Source: Ferrimicrobium acidiphilum DSM 19497 (lineage in GTDB: Bacteria; Actinomycetota; Acidimicrobiia; Acidimicrobiales; Acidimicrobiaceae). From it: a stretch of DNA of 64,000 nt. The notes below the pieces were generated by a model. It did no database searches and had not been told where the DNA came from. It worked only from the letters and a program-made list of their open reading frames with translations. Below, piece after piece: positions 33,890 to 43,125 of the stretch. How positions within the stretch are numbered: the stretch's first letter is position 1; each line of letters begins with the position of its first letter. Made by a program: the position numbers and the translations under genes. The stretch lies in NCBI RefSeq assembly GCF_000949255.1, contig NZ_JXUW01000005.1, positions 1-64,000 on the forward strand, in the 5' to 3' direction.

Positions 33890-34456
33890 ATGACGACATT
33901 ACCCGACACATCCAACACTCTCGTAAGTGAACAAGCGCTCACAGCTCCACCGGTGCCAACCCAACCAGCGCCATCCCTTGAGGTTGACCTGGTTGGTGGA
34001 GGTCGTTTCGTGCTGGCTGACTCCACACCGAAGAATTTCACTTTGGTGGTGTTCTATCGGGGATTACACTGCCCGATCAGCCGAGGTTTTCTAGCCCAAC
34101 TCGACCGAGCCCTAGGCGAACTCGCTGGGCTCGGCGTCGAGGTCGTGGCGGTGAGCGGCGACGATGAGGATCGCGCCAACCAAAGCGTTGTGGAATGGGG
34201 CATCGATCACCTGCGGGTGGGCTACGGCCACAGTGTGTCCTCCATGCGCGAATGGGGCCTGTCCGTGTCAAAAGGCATAAAAGACTCAGAGCCCGATTAC
34301 TTCGGTGAACCAGGGGTTTTCCTAATCAAACCCGATGGAACCGTCTTTATGGTAGCACTCAACTCTATGCCAGCAGCCCATCCGCGAATCGAGGATCTTG
34401 TCGGTACAATCCGGTTCTTCGTAGAGCGCGACTACCCAGCCCGAGGAGATGCATGA
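33890..34456 (+). CDS. peroxiredoxin-like (AhpC/TSA) protein
   Basis: Thioredoxin-fold protein of the AhpC/TSA type. After a Pro-rich, disordered N-terminus of about 30 residues, FTLVVFYRGLHCPISRGFLAQL supplies the peroxidatic-like Cys in the motif F-x-R-G-x-x-C-P. Then come LGVEVVAVSGDDEDRA and FGEPGVFLIKPDGTVFMVAL. Only one Cys is present in the protein, so it would need an external thiol partner. It overlaps the next gene by 4 bp (ATGA), a DsbA-fold protein that may be that partner. It likely removes peroxides or reduces small oxidants; the exact substrate is not known. Confidence 0.8.
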   Translation: MTTLPDTSNTLVSEQALTAPPVPTQPAPSLEVDLVGGGRFVLADSTPKNFTLVVFYRGLHCPISRGFLAQLDRALGELAGLGVEVVAVSGDDEDRANQSVVEWGIDHLRVGYGHSVSSMREWGLSVSKGIKDSEPDYFGEPGVFLIKPDGTVFMVALNSMPAAHPRIEDLVGTIRFFVERDYPARGDA

Positions 34457-35175
34457 TGGCCGATCTCGACTTCTACTTTGACCCAGTGTGCCCGTTCGCA
34501 TGGATGACCAGCAAGTGGGTTCGTACTGTCGCTAGCCAACGAAACTACCAGGTGGAATGGCGGTTTATCTCCCTGCGTATGGTGAACGCCGAGGTAGACT
34601 ACGATAGCCACTTCCCTCCCGGTTACGAACGCGGCCACACTGCTGGACTTGAGCTGCTCCGTGTAGCAGCAGCGCTACGTTCAACACACGGCGCCGAGGC
34701 AGTCGGTCGCCTCTATGCTGCGTACGGGGCCGAGATCTTCGACTCAGAACCCGGCAGACGGGAGGAGCTAAATCGTGACTCTGTGGCGTTTGTTACACCC
34801 ATCCTCGCCCAGCTCGGTCTCCCTACCGACCTCGCAGAGTCAGCATTGGACACCTCATTCGACCCCGAGATACGTGCCGAAACCGACCGAGCTCTATCTC
34901 TGACCGGCAGAGACGTCGGCACTCCGATTCTGCATTTTGAACCGCCAGAAGGAACCGCCTTGTTCGGGCCGGTAATCAGTCGGTTGCCAGACCCCTCCGA
35001 AGCGATAGCCCTGTGGGAGCACGTCGTCGCGCTTTCCCGTTTCGGTGGCTTCGCTGAACTAAAACGCTCACTCCGCGAGACACCACAGCTAAAGGGACTA
35101 GGCGTCGACGTGGGACAGATTGGTGCCGAGGAGGACTGGCAGCAAGGACATCGTCGAGACGCCGTCGACTCCTGA
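34453..35175 (+). CDS. DsbA-fold protein, mycothiol-dependent nitroreductase (Rv2466c)-like
   Basis: DsbA-family thioredoxin-fold protein. LDFYFDPVCPFAWMTSKWVR near the N-terminus resembles the Mycobacterium Rv2466c motif, which is CPWC, but here it reads CPFA, so the second Cys is missing. VEWRFISLRMVN, the helical insert LELLRVAAALRSTHG and the late GTPILHFEPPEGTALFGPVIS (cis-Pro region) also fit that family. With a single Cys it would work by a monothiol mechanism with a low-molecular-weight thiol such as mycothiol. No signal peptide is present, so it is cytosolic. It is translationally coupled to the upstream peroxiredoxin-like gene. Confidence 0.8.
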   Translation: MMADLDFYFDPVCPFAWMTSKWVRTVASQRNYQVEWRFISLRMVNAEVDYDSHFPPGYERGHTAGLELLRVAAALRSTHGAEAVGRLYAAYGAEIFDSEPGRREELNRDSVAFVTPILAQLGLPTDLAESALDTSFDPEIRAETDRALSLTGRDVGTPILHFEPPEGTALFGPVISRLPDPSEAIALWEHVVALSRFGGFAELKRSLRETPQLKGLGVDVGQIGAEEDWQQGHRRDAVDS

Positions 35176-35600
35176 TCAACCAGCCAACGTCGCACTAGTG
35201 TAATGTTCGGGCACAAAAAGAGTAGGTCAGAGCATCGGCCCTAACACAGCTGCGTAGGGCGAGTTGCGAGACCGCCTTAATCCTCCATAATTGCAAGTCT
35301 TCGGAGAGAGCGGAGACCGTCAGAACGTGAGTTGGGATTTGCTGATCCGCTCCTAGACAGGATCGCTCCTGGCGCTCCATTGGCTGTACCGTCTCGCCTG
35401 CGCGGCCAGTGAATCCCTGTCCAGTGTGTCGAGCGTTAAAAACATTGCTCGCCCACAGTGACAGCTGCCAGCTAGCTCTCCGAGAGGCAGCAAGCCGTGC
35501 GATGAGCGCTCCATGGGCCCGATGTCCCTATCGTCACCGTAGTCCAGACGACATGCAAACCTGACGTCCTTGAAACTGTGCACCGACGAGCTACGATAAG
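35176..35600. other. gene-free stretch
   Basis: No supported gene in about 425 bp between the DsbA-fold gene and an orphan ORF. Open frames are short on both strands and carry no motifs. Confidence 0.5.
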
Positions 35601-35603
35601 GTG

Positions 35604-36065
35604 ATGAGCCATATAGTTGACTTCACCAACGTCTCAACCGTCGGTCTTGAGTCCTCACCGGTAGCATCTTCACTTGCTGGCTTGCGAGCCAACGAGGCTC
35701 GCTACTTCAAGAACAAGTACGACTTCGTATTTACGGTTGAACCGGCTCAAGAGACGCAAACTATCGTCGATTGGGTGCACCATATCCTGCAAAAGGAGCG
35801 AAATATTGTCATCGCATCTCCTCCTCTCGAGACAGCTCTAGTCGAGGTCGATGACATTCGATGGCCGTATGTGTTCTATCAGAATGGACTCGCGATCAAC
35901 GTCCTGTACACGCTGAACGACGCAAAGAAACGAGCAGTTGGTTTCAAGCTTTCTGAGGGGATGGATATACCGTTCGAATTGAACACGTTCAAATTCGCGC
36001 GGCAGAAGTCGAAACTAGCCGGGATCATTCGGGGCTCTTATTTCGTTATCAAGGGCCAGTATTGA
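35604..36065 (+). CDS. hypothetical protein
   Basis: A 153-residue protein I do not recognise. It begins at ATG 35604 after AAGG (a GTG one codon earlier is possible). It is soluble-looking, with regular alternation of charged and hydrophobic residues (DFVFTVEPAQETQTIVDWVH, RNIVIASPPLETALVEVDDI, WPYVFYQNGLAINVLYTLND) that argues for a folded alpha/beta protein. There is no signal, membrane span or Cys cluster. It stands alone between gene-poor stretches, upstream of a tRNA-3'-end-like fragment, so it may be cargo of an integrated element. Confidence 0.55.
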   Translation: MSHIVDFTNVSTVGLESSPVASSLAGLRANEARYFKNKYDFVFTVEPAQETQTIVDWVHHILQKERNIVIASPPLETALVEVDDIRWPYVFYQNGLAINVLYTLNDAKKRAVGFKLSEGMDIPFELNTFKFARQKSKLAGIIRGSYFVIKGQY

Positions 36066-36160
36066 AACCTTCGAGTCCTAAATGCTAATGTCAATCTTTC
36101 CGTAGCATTCGGACTAGTAGAACCTACCAAAAACAAGGTGTTGGCCCAAGGAGGTCTATG

Positions 36161-36200
36161 GAGGTCCGAATGCCGAGGGTTCGACTCCTGCCGGGCCCAC
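36161..36200 (+). other. tRNA 3'-end-like fragment (possible attachment site)
   Basis: The 40 bases contain GAGGGTTCGACTCC, a T-arm with the invariant GTTCGA, followed by a 7-base acceptor-like strand CGGGCCC and an A, as at the 3' end of a tRNA. No matching 5' acceptor (GGGCCCG), D arm or anticodon arm lies upstream at tRNA distance. It may be the att scar left where an integrative element used a tRNA 3' end. Confidence 0.35.
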
Positions 36201-36232
36201 ATCATGAAGTCTCATAGTCATCATGAAGTCTC
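36200..36232 (+). repeat. direct repeat, 14 bp x2
   Basis: CATCATGAAGTCTC occurs at 36200-36213 and 36219-36232, starting at the end of the tRNA-like fragment. Confidence 0.7.
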
Positions 36233-36296
36233 GTTGTAGAGTTGTGCCATACCTTAACAGCTGGGCTCAAGGGGCCGTCCAGTTGCACAGTCCACG

Positions 36297-36962
36297 CTAT
36301 CCAATGAGCCCGGCAAGCTCAGGAAGGTTAGCAACCGTGTAATCAGGAACTAGAAAATAATCCGGATAGTTCTGGCCTCGGCGGTTGAGCCACGCAGTTT
36401 GTAATCCAGCCCGCTTGGCTCCGTCGATGTCCCAAGGGTGCACCGCGACCAAAATCATGTCGCCAGGATCGACAGAGCAGGTATTTGCTGCATAGGCATA
36501 AGCGGCTGGAGCTGGCTTCCATCCGTCGGTGTCCTCTACCGACAACAACCGTTCAAAATATTCAAGAATCCCTGCCCTCGTGAAGAGCTGCTCGGCTACT
36601 TGAGTTGAACCATTAGACAAGGTAATCAGGCGAATGTGACTCGCAGCCAGCGTTCGAACGCCATCAGCCACATCAGGGTGAACCGGAAGTTCAAGGAACC
36701 TCTTCATAATTTGATCAATCGCTGCGTCAAGCTCCCGGTTGAGCGGATGATCCGCCAAGACTGTGTCAAGAGCGCCGATAGCAAGCTTCGAAAACGGCTC
36801 TGCGGAACCCGCGGCAGTAAGTGCAAATCCATCACGCAATACGGACGCAAACCATAGCGGCACAATATCTCTGGGTGCACCAACTTCGACGAAGACCTGC
36901 TCCAGCGCGGAGAGATCCGACAGTGTTTCGTTAACGTCAAAAACCACAACCTTAGGTGTCAT
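36297..36962 (-). CDS. haloacid dehalogenase type II-like HAD hydrolase
   Basis: HAD-superfamily hydrolase resembling L-2-haloacid dehalogenases. Motif I KVVVFDVNETL has the nucleophilic Asp. Motif II is LITLSNGSTQVAEQL; motif III Lys is in GWKPAPAAYAYAAN, and motif IV is MILVAVHPWDIDGAKRAGL. The 221-residue length and the cap (about residues 15-100) fit the type II group. I chose ATG 36962, with GGGAG upstream, rather than the longer frame from 36992. Substrates may be haloacids or phosphorylated small molecules. It is monocistronic. Confidence 0.87.
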   Translation of the reverse strand: MTPKVVVFDVNETLSDLSALEQVFVEVGAPRDIVPLWFASVLRDGFALTAAGSAEPFSKLAIGALDTVLADHPLNRELDAAIDQIMKRFLELPVHPDVADGVRTLAASHIRLITLSNGSTQVAEQLFTRAGILEYFERLLSVEDTDGWKPAPAAYAYAANTCSVDPGDMILVAVHPWDIDGAKRAGLQTAWLNRRGQNYPDYFLVPDYTVANLPELAGLIG

Positions 36963-36992
36963 CCCAACTACTCCCAGTTCCTTGATAGCCAA

Positions 36993-37852
36993 ATCTTTCC
37001 AACTACATCGCCTGAACAGGCTGGCTCGATGTCTTCACTCTGGCAAAAAGGCTAGCTCCAAATATAGCCATCATCGCTAGGCACCGAATCCTTCCTATGT
37101 CCGCGGCTCTCAACCCGCTCACTTGCTGATACTGAGCCCTATGGAAAGGTTTGCTCATACTCGCAATCGAGCCATCTGCTATGGTCACCAACCGGCGGTC
37201 GGAGGCTGAAAACTCGTTTAGCGCCAACGCAAGACCAGCAGCCATGCCCACAGTTAGAGAACACACCGCAATCGACGAGGAAGAGCGGATGTGGGCAGGT
37301 CATTATCTCCTGCCTAAGCTGGCTCGGGAATCTCCGTCCCCGACAGTGGGGAGATCGTCAAGGTTCTGTTCGTACTCGTATGTCCTATCACGGAAGGATT
37401 AATGCGGTGGACCACGGTAGTGCTCTAATGTCGATTCTCGCCGACGACAACGTAACTGCAGTAGCGGTAGCGGTAGCCATCGAGGCGTCGGCTGGCAATC
37501 CAAGACAACGAGCTATTGTGCCCGGCGCACCTGCAACTGGGCGTCACGTACCGAGTGGAATCCGTTGCATTACGGCGACCGAGCGCTCCAGTGCCAAGGA
37601 GCCACCGTTACAAGAGATTAATGGCCCCTTACCCGGATCTGCCAAGCTAGTAGTCAGTTCATAGCGCCCTATCCTCTGGGCCTCAGCCGCCCGGGCGGGA
37701 ATTATTGGGTGGGAATTATTGGGTGGGAATCAAAATATGTCAGGCAAATCCAAACGAACGAGCATGGGTGCACAAGCGTTCAACGCTTATGCCAACAGGC
37801 TTCGGTCCAGTGGTAGCGATAGTCTCCTACGCCCGGACAGGAGCCAGCACAG
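36993..37852. other. gene-free stretch downstream of smc
   Basis: About 860 bp without a supported gene. It includes a 14-bp tandem repeat at 37697-37730 and a short GTAGCG repeat near 37460. Open frames lack ribosome binding sites and recognisable motifs; this is probably eroded accessory DNA. Confidence 0.5.
37697..37730 (+). repeat. 14-bp tandem repeat (2.4 copies)
   Basis: GGGAATTATTGGGT at 37697-37710 and 37711-37724, then GGGAAT. A recent slippage product in non-coding DNA. Confidence 0.8.
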
Positions 37853-40800
37853 TCACGCTGACCTGTCATCCACGCCGTCGACTGGCACCTCACCACTTAT
37901 GTAGTCTTGGGGTGCATCGGTGAGTACGTGGCGAACCACGTTAGAGAATCCTCTAGGCGACATAGATATCCCCACTAGCGAGTGAGCAACCTCCATCGTC
38001 CTGCGTTGGTGGGTTACCACGATCACCTGGCAGTCTTGACTGACGTCCTCGATGAGGGAGGCAAAAGCGGATAGATTCTTATCGTCGAGCGCGGCCTCAA
38101 CCTCATCGAGTACCACGAACGGTACAGGACGAACCTTAAGCACCGCGAAGAGGAAGGCGAGCGAGACCAGTGAGCGTTCTCCACCTGAGAGGAGGCCGAG
38201 TCGTCGCACCTTCTTGGCTGGAATCTTGATATCGAGACTGATGGAACTCGTGAGCGGTGCCGTCGGATCGTCAAAGATGATGGCACCAGTCCCTCCTCGG
38301 AAGAGACGCTCCATCAGTCGATCGAACTCGACTGTAACCTGGGCAACCATCTCGTTGATACGAGATGCCATCTCACTCTCGATCAGCACGAACGCCTTCT
38401 CTGCCTGTTGGTGTGCCTCACGCACGTCAGCGGTCTCGACACGAAAGCGTTCGAGCTCCTCCTCGAGCTCTCCGAGCTCTAGTGCCGCCAACGGGTTCAC
38501 CTGACCTACCTGGACGATCTGATCCTCAAGCTCTGCCAACAACGGCTCAGCGGCGGTAGGAGCGATGACATCGGGCAACACCGCTTGGCGAATATGGGCG
38601 ATCGGCAGTCCGGTTGCACGCACAGCCGCCTCCTCCTCGGTGAGAAGACGGCTCCGCAGCCGACTCTCCTCGGTGGCGGCATCCAAGCGCTGACTGGCCA
38701 AGGTCTCTAGTTCGAGCGCTCTCGCCACTCGTCGCTGCTCGGCTAGTTCCCTTTCCTTCTCCTCCTCTGCGCGCGCCTTGACAACTCGATCCTCTAGCGG
38801 CAACAGCAGATTCGCCTGTTGGCTCAACTGCTCGGCTAATGAACGCAGACGAGCTAGCAAGCCACGCACCTCAGCCAGTCCAATGACATGATGGTGGTCG
38901 CCACTCGTCGCACGTTGTCCCAAGACATCCGCTCGTGCATCGAGCTCTGCCAGTCGATCACTCGCAGCCTTGAGTTGTGCCGCAAGATCGGCCGCCTTCA
39001 ACCTGATGCTGACGTCGCTACGCTCTAACTCACCACGCTCGCGCTCGTACTCCTGTGTCAGAAGACGGCGCTCATCGAGTTGAGCGGTCACCTCCTCTAA
39101 CTGACGGTCGATAGCGGTGATCTCGGTATCAACAGAGCTCGCCATCTCTTCGGCGTCTTCGACAGGTGTCTGCAAAAACTCCAACTCAACCGCGAGCGTC
39201 CCTGACTCCGAGTGCAAGCTCGCTACACGGCTAGCAATCTGCTCGCCACGACGCGTCAGAGCCTTGAGCTCCCCCTCAGCCGCGTTGAGTGTCTCACGCG
39301 AGCTTGACGCCTTCGGGCGCAGCTCGGCGAGGCGTTTGGCGATCTCATCGTGCTCACGAGTTAGCTCCGCCAACTCTCTTTGATGAGTCGCGAGTTGAAG
39401 CTGGGCAACCGCTCGCTGCGAGGCACCCACTCGCAATAGCCCCGCACGAAACACGGTCCCACTCCGATCGACCAAGGTACCGGAGCTGTCACCTTGACGA
39501 AGAGAGTCAAGGACGCTATCGACTAGGCGAACCCCTTCAAAATGGGTGCTCAACCACTGTGGTGCCTCCTCGAAGAACGCCGATGCGTCACCGCTCCCCT
39601 CTTTAGATGGGACATAACCAACGAACGACTCCACAGGCTCGGCATCGAGTGCGGCGAGAAGCTCGTCGACGCTGTCATATACGTGAGCCTCGCTCAACTC
39701 TCCTAGAACGGCGGCAACCGCCTGAGCAAGCCCTGCACGCGGCATGAGCGTCTGGCCGAGGGAGGTTGCTGCGTCTGCACCAGCGAGCTTGGCAAGAGAG
39801 TTCACCTGGCTACCGAGCACGCGTAGCTGCCCCTGCAGCTCGCGCTCTCGACCGGCATAATCGGCCACCTCCACCTGCACACTCTCGAGTTCGAGCCGCT
39901 GTTGCTCAAGCGCCACCACCAGCTCACCACGCTGGGCCTCAACCTCGGCGAGCTCTCGCTCGCGCACTACGAGTTCGTCCTTGACCTCGGCGTTGCGAGT
40001 CTCGGCCCGCAGCCTACGTTGTTGTCGGGACTGCTCCTCACTATCACGGCGTTCACGCTCCATACGTTGACGACGTTGCTCAGCAAGCAGATGTGATCGC
40101 TGCCCCCTCAACTCGGCCACCAACGTCTCGAGCTCAACTGGTCGCACTGGTGCTCTCTCATCGAAGCGACGACGCTCGGCGCTTAACTCAGCCCTCTGGA
40201 CGGCAAGCTCCTCGCCCTCTCGTTCGAGTTCATCGATGCGCGCACTCACATCGCGCCGCGACCCGTTCACTCGGTCAAGCTCTTCGGTGACCATGGCTAG
40301 TTCGGCGTCGGTTCTAGCGATATTCGCCTCAAGCTCATTGAGAGGCGTCATCGCAGCCAATACCTCCCCACGAAGATCTGCGATCTCTTGCCGCGCTGAT
40401 CGAAGCCGAACAAGCAACGGCTCCAGCGTTGATGAGCGCCGCTCAACCACCTCTTGATGCTCCTGGAGTTCGCCTAGTCGCGCGGTGATGACTCGCAAGG
40501 TCTCGGCGGCCTGTTGTGCCTGCTCTCCGTATCCCTCTAGCCGTCGCCGGAGTACCCACAGCGCGACCGCATCTCGCCTTCGGGTGAGCTCTGCGCGCTG
40601 CTCATAGAGCGACACCTGCGCTCTCAACGGCTTGATTCGTCGCCGTAGCTCTCGCTCCTTGACAGCCACCTCACCCAAACTCTGAGTCACGCTCTCGACA
40701 TGGCGCTCAGCCTGGTTCAGCCGTCGCCGGAGCACAGACACCTGGGCGGCATCCTCGAGCACACCTCGAATCTCATCACCCTTGGCGTTTGCGAGCGACT

Positions 40801-41239
40801 CTATCTCTCCTTGCGAAATAATGACGTGCTGGGTCTTGCCGAGATTCGCCTCGCTCAGCGTATCGACTAGGTCAACCAGCCGACATTGAGCCCCGTTCAG
40901 TCGATAGAGGGCATCACCATTTCGAGTCATGGCCCGACTCATCGCAATCTCTGCCATCGGAAGAGCCACCTGCTGGTCGGCATTGTCGAACTCTATCGTC
41001 ACCTCAGCACGACCCAAGGGCTGGCGACCATCGCCACCAGCGTAGATCAGCTCCTCCATCTTTGCGAGTCGCATGAGTCTAGGACTCTGGGCGCCGAGCA
41101 CCCAGGCCAAGGCGTCGACCACGTTTGATTTGCCAGAGCCGTTGGGTCCGACGATCGCCGTAATACCGGCGTTAAACTCGATCGTCACTGAGTCGGCGAA
41201 GGACTTAAAACCCATCATCTTCAGGCGCTGTAGCTTCAT
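37853..41239 (-). CDS. smc: chromosome segregation ATPase SMC
   Basis: Condensin subunit that extrudes DNA loops and organises the chromosome with ScpA and ScpB. The N-terminal head has KLQRLKMMGFKSFAD and Walker A VGPNGSGKSNVVDAL; the Q-loop is in the following 100 residues. Two long coiled coils (about 170-480 and 650-960) flank a hinge (about 500-640, GYVPSKEG region). The C-terminal head carries LGLLSGGERSLVSLAFLFAV (signature) and PFVVLDEVEAALDD (Walker B). The start is ATG 41239 with GGAGG upstream; it overlaps the mutM stop by 4 bp. At 1128 residues the length is normal. No scpA or scpB lies nearby. Confidence 0.97.
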   Translation of the reverse strand: MKLQRLKMMGFKSFADSVTIEFNAGITAIVGPNGSGKSNVVDALAWVLGAQSPRLMRLAKMEELIYAGGDGRQPLGRAEVTIEFDNADQQVALPMAEIAMSRAMTRNGDALYRLNGAQCRLVDLVDTLSEANLGKTQHVIISQGEIESLANAKGDEIRGVLEDAAQVSVLRRRLNQAERHVESVTQSLGEVAVKERELRRRIKPLRAQVSLYEQRAELTRRRDAVALWVLRRRLEGYGEQAQQAAETLRVITARLGELQEHQEVVERRSSTLEPLLVRLRSARQEIADLRGEVLAAMTPLNELEANIARTDAELAMVTEELDRVNGSRRDVSARIDELEREGEELAVQRAELSAERRRFDERAPVRPVELETLVAELRGQRSHLLAEQRRQRMERERRDSEEQSRQQRRLRAETRNAEVKDELVVRERELAEVEAQRGELVVALEQQRLELESVQVEVADYAGRERELQGQLRVLGSQVNSLAKLAGADAATSLGQTLMPRAGLAQAVAAVLGELSEAHVYDSVDELLAALDAEPVESFVGYVPSKEGSGDASAFFEEAPQWLSTHFEGVRLVDSVLDSLRQGDSSGTLVDRSGTVFRAGLLRVGASQRAVAQLQLATHQRELAELTREHDEIAKRLAELRPKASSSRETLNAAEGELKALTRRGEQIASRVASLHSESGTLAVELEFLQTPVEDAEEMASSVDTEITAIDRQLEEVTAQLDERRLLTQEYERERGELERSDVSIRLKAADLAAQLKAASDRLAELDARADVLGQRATSGDHHHVIGLAEVRGLLARLRSLAEQLSQQANLLLPLEDRVVKARAEEEKERELAEQRRVARALELETLASQRLDAATEESRLRSRLLTEEEAAVRATGLPIAHIRQAVLPDVIAPTAAEPLLAELEDQIVQVGQVNPLAALELGELEEELERFRVETADVREAHQQAEKAFVLIESEMASRINEMVAQVTVEFDRLMERLFRGGTGAIIFDDPTAPLTSSISLDIKIPAKKVRRLGLLSGGERSLVSLAFLFAVLKVRPVPFVVLDEVEAALDDKNLSAFASLIEDVSQDCQVIVVTHQRRTMEVAHSLVGISMSPRGFSNVVRHVLTDAPQDYISGEVPVDGVDDRSA

Positions 41240-42075
41240 GACAACCTCCGCTGGCACTGCGGACAAAAATGCGAATACCGACCTTGATACCGTACTCGCT
41301 CAATCACTGAGTAGCAGAGCAAACAGCGTCGAAGCTGGCGTCTGTAGACCAAAAGGTAGGGGTAGTAACCACCCTCGCCCTCGAGATTTCGATATCCGCG
41401 GTCTTCGAATGTCGAACCACCAAAAGCTATCGCCTCGTCGAGTACCCGATGTATGCCCGCAACCAGCGATCGTAGACCCTCGTTGCCGAGCCTGGCACAA
41501 GGCTCCTCAGGATGGATACCCGCTCGGTAGAGCGCCTCATCTGCGTACATATTCCCCAACCCAGCCATCATCCTCTGATCCATGATAAAGGCCTTCACCG
41601 AACGTCGCGCTTGGCCAAAACGGGCACCAACCCGGTCTAACACCGTAGCGGCGTCCATGAGCAGATCGACTCCTATGTGAGATAGTACATCGGCGTGAGG
41701 GGGATCGAGAGACCATGCAGCGACATAGATCAGCTCCCCAAAGGTTCGTGGATCTACGAAATCGAGTACCTGCCCACTAGCAAGCGTCAACGAGCACTGC
41801 GTATGCATCGCTCGCCTCTCTCCAGTCGAGAGCCGCAGATGCCCAGACATTCCGAGATGCATCACCAGTGCCGAACCATTCAGCATCCGGATGGCCAGAA
41901 ACTTCCCAACCCTGTCAACGCCAACTACCTGTTGGGGAATCCAGCTTTGCAGTCCATCGGTGCTACCACGGCGGATCACGCGAGAGCCGAGAAGCGCCAC
42001 AGACTCAACGCTATCACCGACGATCTTGGCCTCGAGTTGCCGTCGAATCGTCTCTACCTCTGGCAGTTCAGGCAC
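41236..42075 (-). CDS. mutM: formamidopyrimidine-DNA glycosylase
   Basis: Removes 8-oxoguanine and formamidopyrimidines from DNA and cuts the abasic site. The catalytic N-terminal Pro must follow the initiator, so I place the start at GTG 42075 (VPELPEVETIRRQLE); the longer frame from 42120 would bury it. Visible are GKFLAIRMLNGSALVMHLGM (conserved Lys), LGNMYADEALYRAGIHP (helix-two-turn-helix) and the zinc finger CLLCYSVIERVRYQGRYSHFCPQC split by about 20 residues. The start overlaps rnc by 8 bp and the stop overlaps smc by 4 bp. Confidence 0.95.
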   Translation of the reverse strand: MPELPEVETIRRQLEAKIVGDSVESVALLGSRVIRRGSTDGLQSWIPQQVVGVDRVGKFLAIRMLNGSALVMHLGMSGHLRLSTGERRAMHTQCSLTLASGQVLDFVDPRTFGELIYVAAWSLDPPHADVLSHIGVDLLMDAATVLDRVGARFGQARRSVKAFIMDQRMMAGLGNMYADEALYRAGIHPEEPCARLGNEGLRSLVAGIHRVLDEAIAFGGSTFEDRGYRNLEGEGGYYPYLLVYRRQLRRCLLCYSVIERVRYQGRYSHFCPQCQRRLS

Positions 42076-42838
42076 GAGTTGGCCGTGACCCAGACCCGTC
42101 TGCAAAGCCGTGACCCTCATCGGCTAAAGCAACCCCAAACTCTGGAGCGAGCTCATCGGCTAGAGCAGCGAGTTCACGAAGCGCCTCCCGGCTGGCAGCC
42201 TGCTCAGCCTCTTTTCGGGAGTGACCGACACCCTCAACGACAGGCAGCCCTTCTACGCGAAGACGAACCTGAAAAACCCGCGCGTGGTCTGGGCCAGTCC
42301 AGCTGACATCGTAGCTAGGCGCACCTCGTCGAAGATGAGCCAACACCTCGTGTAGGTGTGATTTGAAATCCCCAAGGATGAGATCGTCGGTCAGCTCTGC
42401 CAACAACGGATCGAGGAGGTGTTCGACAAACCAGCGTGCGCCATCGAGTCCATGAACCTCATAGACCGCACCGATCAGAGCCTCAAGTGCGTTCGATAGT
42501 GCGTTCGCGCTCCTGGCATCTGCCTGACCGACGATCAAGAGTTGCCCTAGACCAAGAGCACTGGCACGTTCTGCAAGCACAGCGCGACTCACCAGTGCTG
42601 CACGCAGCTTCGTGAGTCTACCCTCTGTGGCACCTGGAAATTGGTGGAACAATCGATCGGTAACAACTAGCTCAACGACTGCATCGCCAAGGAGTTCTAG
42701 GCGCTCGTTTGAGGCCAGTGGCTCGTCTGTCCCAGAACGGTGTGTCATCGCCTGAGCGAAGAGAGCGTGATCGACAAAGCCAGAGGGCAGGAGCGCAAGA
42801 ATCCCTGGTTCAGGATCCGAGTCGTGCCGGCTGGCCAA
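42068..42838 (-). CDS. rnc: ribonuclease III
   Basis: Endonuclease cutting double-stranded RNA in rRNA processing and mRNA turnover. The signature SNERLELLGDAVVELVVTD contains the metal-binding Glu and Asp. A second catalytic cluster is in SNALSNALEALIGAVYEV. The C-terminal dsRNA-binding domain (about 155-225) shows FKSHLHEVLAHLRRGAPSYD and GHSRKEAEQAASREAL. It is followed by a short acidic tail. At 256 residues it is typical. It lies 2 bp after acpP and overlaps mutM, an order shared with mycobacteria (rnc-mutM-smc). Confidence 0.96.
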   Translation of the reverse strand: MASRHDSDPEPGILALLPSGFVDHALFAQAMTHRSGTDEPLASNERLELLGDAVVELVVTDRLFHQFPGATEGRLTKLRAALVSRAVLAERASALGLGQLLIVGQADARSANALSNALEALIGAVYEVHGLDGARWFVEHLLDPLLAELTDDLILGDFKSHLHEVLAHLRRGAPSYDVSWTGPDHARVFQVRLRVEGLPVVEGVGHSRKEAEQAASREALRELAALADELAPEFGVALADEGHGFADGSGSRPTRA

Positions 42839-42840
42839 CG

Positions 42841-43125
42841 TTACTGGCTGACCCCGAGTACCGAGGCGACGTAGTCGACTGCATCGCGCATCGTGCGAAG
42901 GTCCTCTAGGTCATCGTCCTCTATACGAAATTGGTGCTCATCTTTAGAGAACTCACCCTCGATCGCCTCGACCAACTCAATCAGAGCCAAGGAATCGGCA
43001 TCGAGATCATCAACAAACGATGAGCCCTCATGGATCCGATCCTCGCTGATCTCGAGGATCTCCGCCAACTGATGTCGGATAACCTGAAAAATTTGTTCTC
43101 GTGATGGCGGGTTACTCACCTGCAC
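42841..43125 (-). CDS. acpP: acyl carrier protein
   Basis: Carries growing acyl chains on a phosphopantetheine arm in fatty-acid synthesis. The attachment Ser is in FVDDLDADSLALIELVEAIE. The helical bundle and acidic composition fit, with REQIFQVIRHQLAEIL as helix 1. The 94-residue length includes a short N-terminal extension. It overlaps the end of plsX by 14 bp and precedes rnc by 2 bp, so lipid and RNA-processing genes share a transcript. Confidence 0.95.
   Translation of the reverse strand: MQVSNPPSREQIFQVIRHQLAEILEISEDRIHEGSSFVDDLDADSLALIELVEAIEGEFSKDEHQFRIEDDDLEDLRTMRDAVDYVASVLGVSQ

Noticed and set aside
36124-36200. Complete tRNA gene
   Set aside because: Only the T-arm and 3' acceptor strand are recognisable; no paired 5' acceptor, D arm or anticodon arm could be built.
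37003-37266. 87-codon minus-strand frame with a hydrophobic N-terminus
   Set aside because: No ribosome site, no family resemblance and located in eroded DNA; not enough to call a gene.
37440-37480. GTAGCGGTAGCGGTAGCC as an origin iteron
   Set aside because: Only two to three hexamers, no DnaA boxes or replication genes beside it.
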